A stretch of DNA of 33,104 nt from Candidatus Pseudolachnospira avium (GTDB lineage: Bacteria > Bacillota > Clostridia > Lachnospirales > Lachnospiraceae), in NCBI GenBank assembly GCA_904420025.1, contig CAJFTW010000095.1, positions 1-33,104 on the forward strand, read 5' to 3'. A program made the translations under genes and the position numbers. The notes under the pieces are model-generated. The model worked only from the letters and a program-made list of their open reading frames with translations, had not been told where the DNA came from and made no database searches. Positions 31,450-33,104 of this stretch are shown one piece after another. How positions within the stretch are numbered: the stretch's first letter is position 1; every line of letters begins with the position of its first letter.

Positions 31450-33104
31450 ATGAATGAGAAGAATACCGGATCCCGCGCAGCCACTGCAGGCCAGATGGTT
31501 CGCCGGGTGGTCCAATATATGCTGCACTACTACAAAATTCCGTTTCTGCTAGTGGTCCTCTGTATTCTGGTCACGGCCATCGCAACGGTGGTGGGGGCCA
31601 CCTTCCCCCAGACCCTGGTGGATGATTACATTGAGCCTATGCTGGCCAACGGCTCCCGGGATTTCAGCGGCCTGGCCCGGGACCTGGTCCAGCTGGCCTG
31701 TGTCATGGCCCTGGGCGTGGTGACGGCCTTCAGCTACAACCGGATCATGGTCAACGTCAGCCAGGGGACCATGCTCCACCTGCGGGATGACCTGTTCCGC
31801 AAAATGGAGGCCCTGCCCATCCAGTACTTTGACACCCACGCCCACGGAGACATTATGTCCGTCTACACCAACGACGTGGACACCCTGCGGCAGATGCTGA
31901 GCCAGAGCATCCCCCAGGTGATCAACTCGGTTCTCTCCATGGCAGCCACCCTGGTGACTATGATCATCCTGAACCCGGTGCTGACCCTGATTTCCCTGCT
32001 GACGGCGGCGGTGATGCTGTTTGCCACCTCCCGCTTCTCCGCGCTGGCCGGAAAATACTATGTACGCCAGCAGCGGGACCTGGGCGCTGTGGACGGCTTT
32101 ATTGAGGAGATGCTGGACGGCCAGAAGGTGGTCAAGGTGTTCTGCCATGAGCAGGCGGCCATGGAGGACTTCCACAAGGTCAACGAGGAGCTGCGCAACA
32201 GCACCAACATGGCCAACGGCTACGCCAACCTGCTGATGCCGGTCAACGCCAACATTGGCTGGATCAGCTACGCACTGGTGGCAATCATCGGTGCGATCCT
32301 GGGCATCAACGGGCTGGCTGGGGTGACCATCGGCACCGTCATCACCTTTGTGGGCCTGAACCGGAGCTTTACCAACCCCATTACCCAGGTGAGCCAGCAG
32401 GTGAACTTTGTTATCAACGCGGCGGCCGGCGCCAAGCGTGTCTTCGACCTGATGGACCAAGATCCGGAGACGGATGAGGGCTACGTGGAGCTGGTCTACG
32501 CCCAGGAGGATGCAGACGGAAACCTGACAGAATCCCCGAAGCGGACCAACCTGTGGGCCTGGAAATATCCCCACAAGGGCGATGGCTCCGTCACCTATGT
32601 AAAGCAGGAGGGCGGCGTGGTGCTGGATCATGTGGATTTTGGCTACACGCCGGATAAGATGGTGCTTCACGATATCAGCCTGTGGGCCAAACCGGGCCAG
32701 AAGATTGCCTTTGTGGGCGCCACCGGCGCGGGGAAAACCACCATCACCAACCTGATCAACCGGTTTTACGACATTGCCGACGGCAAGATCCGCTACGACG
32801 GCATCAACATCAACAAGATCCGGAAGGCGGACCTGCGCCGCTCCCTGGGCATGGTGCTCCAGGATACCCACCTGTTCACCGGCACGGTCATGGACAACAT
32901 CCGCTACGGCAAGCTGGACGCCACGGATGAGGAGTGTATCCGGGCGGCCAAGCTGGCCAATGCGGACGGCTTTATCCGCCGCCTGCCGGACGGGTACCAG
33001 ACCATGCTCACCGGGGACGGGGCTAACCTGAGCCAGGGGCAGCGGCAGCTGCTGGCCATTGCCCGGGCGGCGGTGGCGGATCCGCCGGCGCTGATCCTGG
33101 ATGA
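31450..33104 (+). CDS. ABC exporter half-transporter, partner (3' end beyond window)
   Basis: 551 complete codons from the ATG at 31450, with AAAGGAGG 9 nt upstream. The gene runs off the right edge. Six helices (about 30-320) are followed by a linker insertion of about 45 residues (ELVYAQEDADGNLTESPKRTNLWAWKYPHKGDGS) before the nucleotide-binding domain. This feature is common in the catalytic-half subfamily of Firmicutes heterodimers. Walker A is GATGAGKTT (about 423-431), the signature is LSQGQ (527-531) rather than LSGGQ, and Walker B reaches LILD. The window stops after GA of the next codon, the catalytic base, so Glu or Asp cannot be read. It follows the degenerate half by 17 bp. Confidence 0.94.
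   Translation, partial: MNEKNTGSRAATAGQMVRRVVQYMLHYYKIPFLLVVLCILVTAIATVVGATFPQTLVDDYIEPMLANGSRDFSGLARDLVQLACVMALGVVTAFSYNRIMVNVSQGTMLHLRDDLFRKMEALPIQYFDTHAHGDIMSVYTNDVDTLRQMLSQSIPQVINSVLSMAATLVTMIILNPVLTLISLLTAAVMLFATSRFSALAGKYYVRQQRDLGAVDGFIEEMLDGQKVVKVFCHEQAAMEDFHKVNEELRNSTNMANGYANLLMPVNANIGWISYALVAIIGAILGINGLAGVTIGTVITFVGLNRSFTNPITQVSQQVNFVINAAAGAKRVFDLMDQDPETDEGYVELVYAQEDADGNLTESPKRTNLWAWKYPHKGDGSVTYVKQEGGVVLDHVDFGYTPDKMVLHDISLWAKPGQKIAFVGATGAGKTTITNLINRFYDIADGKIRYDGININKIRKADLRRSLGMVLQDTHLFTGTVMDNIRYGKLDATDEECIRAAKLANADGFIRRLPDGYQTMLTGDGANLSQGQRQLLAIARAAVADPPALILD

Overview
The window reads as chromosome from a fairly GC-rich, endospore-forming Gram-positive bacterium of the class Clostridia. 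An Oscillospiraceae-like gut anaerobe is my best guess, but this is inference. The signs are a SpoVAF/GerA-type spore germination protein, a T-box leader in front of pheST, strong AGGAGG-type ribosome binding sites, sigma-A-like promoters with 17-bp spacers, the secG-rnr-smpB gene order, a Ddh-type diaminopimelate dehydrogenase and a VanRS-like two-component system.

Left part (1-6288, minus strand). A polyamine operon reads right to left: speD, speA-like arginine decarboxylase, speE, and the first 31 codons of an agmatinase (speB) that starts with TTG inside the end of speE. Together they make spermidine from arginine via agmatine and putrescine, with SpeD supplying decarboxylated AdoMet. A consensus promoter lies about 400 bp upstream of speD. 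The long leader between them has several hairpins, including a strong intrinsic terminator just before the speD ribosome binding site. It looks like an attenuated, possibly riboswitch-type, control region that I cannot assign to a known class. Upstream are an amidohydrolase, a MATE transporter and a small XRE regulator.

AT-rich islet (about 6289-7420, plus strand). A perfect consensus promoter overlaps one copy of the half-site TATTGCCTATAA, and a perfect 22-bp palindrome of the same element lies just downstream. This promoter faces away from the XRE gene and drives a small membrane/PH-like gene broken by one extra A in an A5 run, then a small cysteine-rich (4 x CxxC) lipoprotein.

Middle (7424-16764). 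The genes are ddh, a CBS/DRTGG-containing family II pyrophosphatase, a small coiled-coil protein, a VanR/VanS-like pair without any van resistance genes, and a YihY membrane protein that is convergent with and overlaps the kinase gene. Next is a large lipoprotein metalloprotease. It carries two copies of one catalytic fold, the first degenerate (HDFAQ) and the second intact (HEFAH...E). This resembles the architecture of anthrax lethal factor and is the most unusual protein here.

Right part (16835-33104). tRNA-Arg(ACG), a T-box leader with a UUC specifier, pheS-pheT, an ABM-domain protein, secG-rnr-smpB, spoVAF, and feoA-feoB behind a dyad-rich promoter. A LysR gene is convergent with feoB. 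Divergently from it runs a MarR gene leading into a heterodimeric ABC exporter. The first half-transporter has a degenerate nucleotide-binding domain, and the second is cut by the window edge exactly at its catalytic residue.
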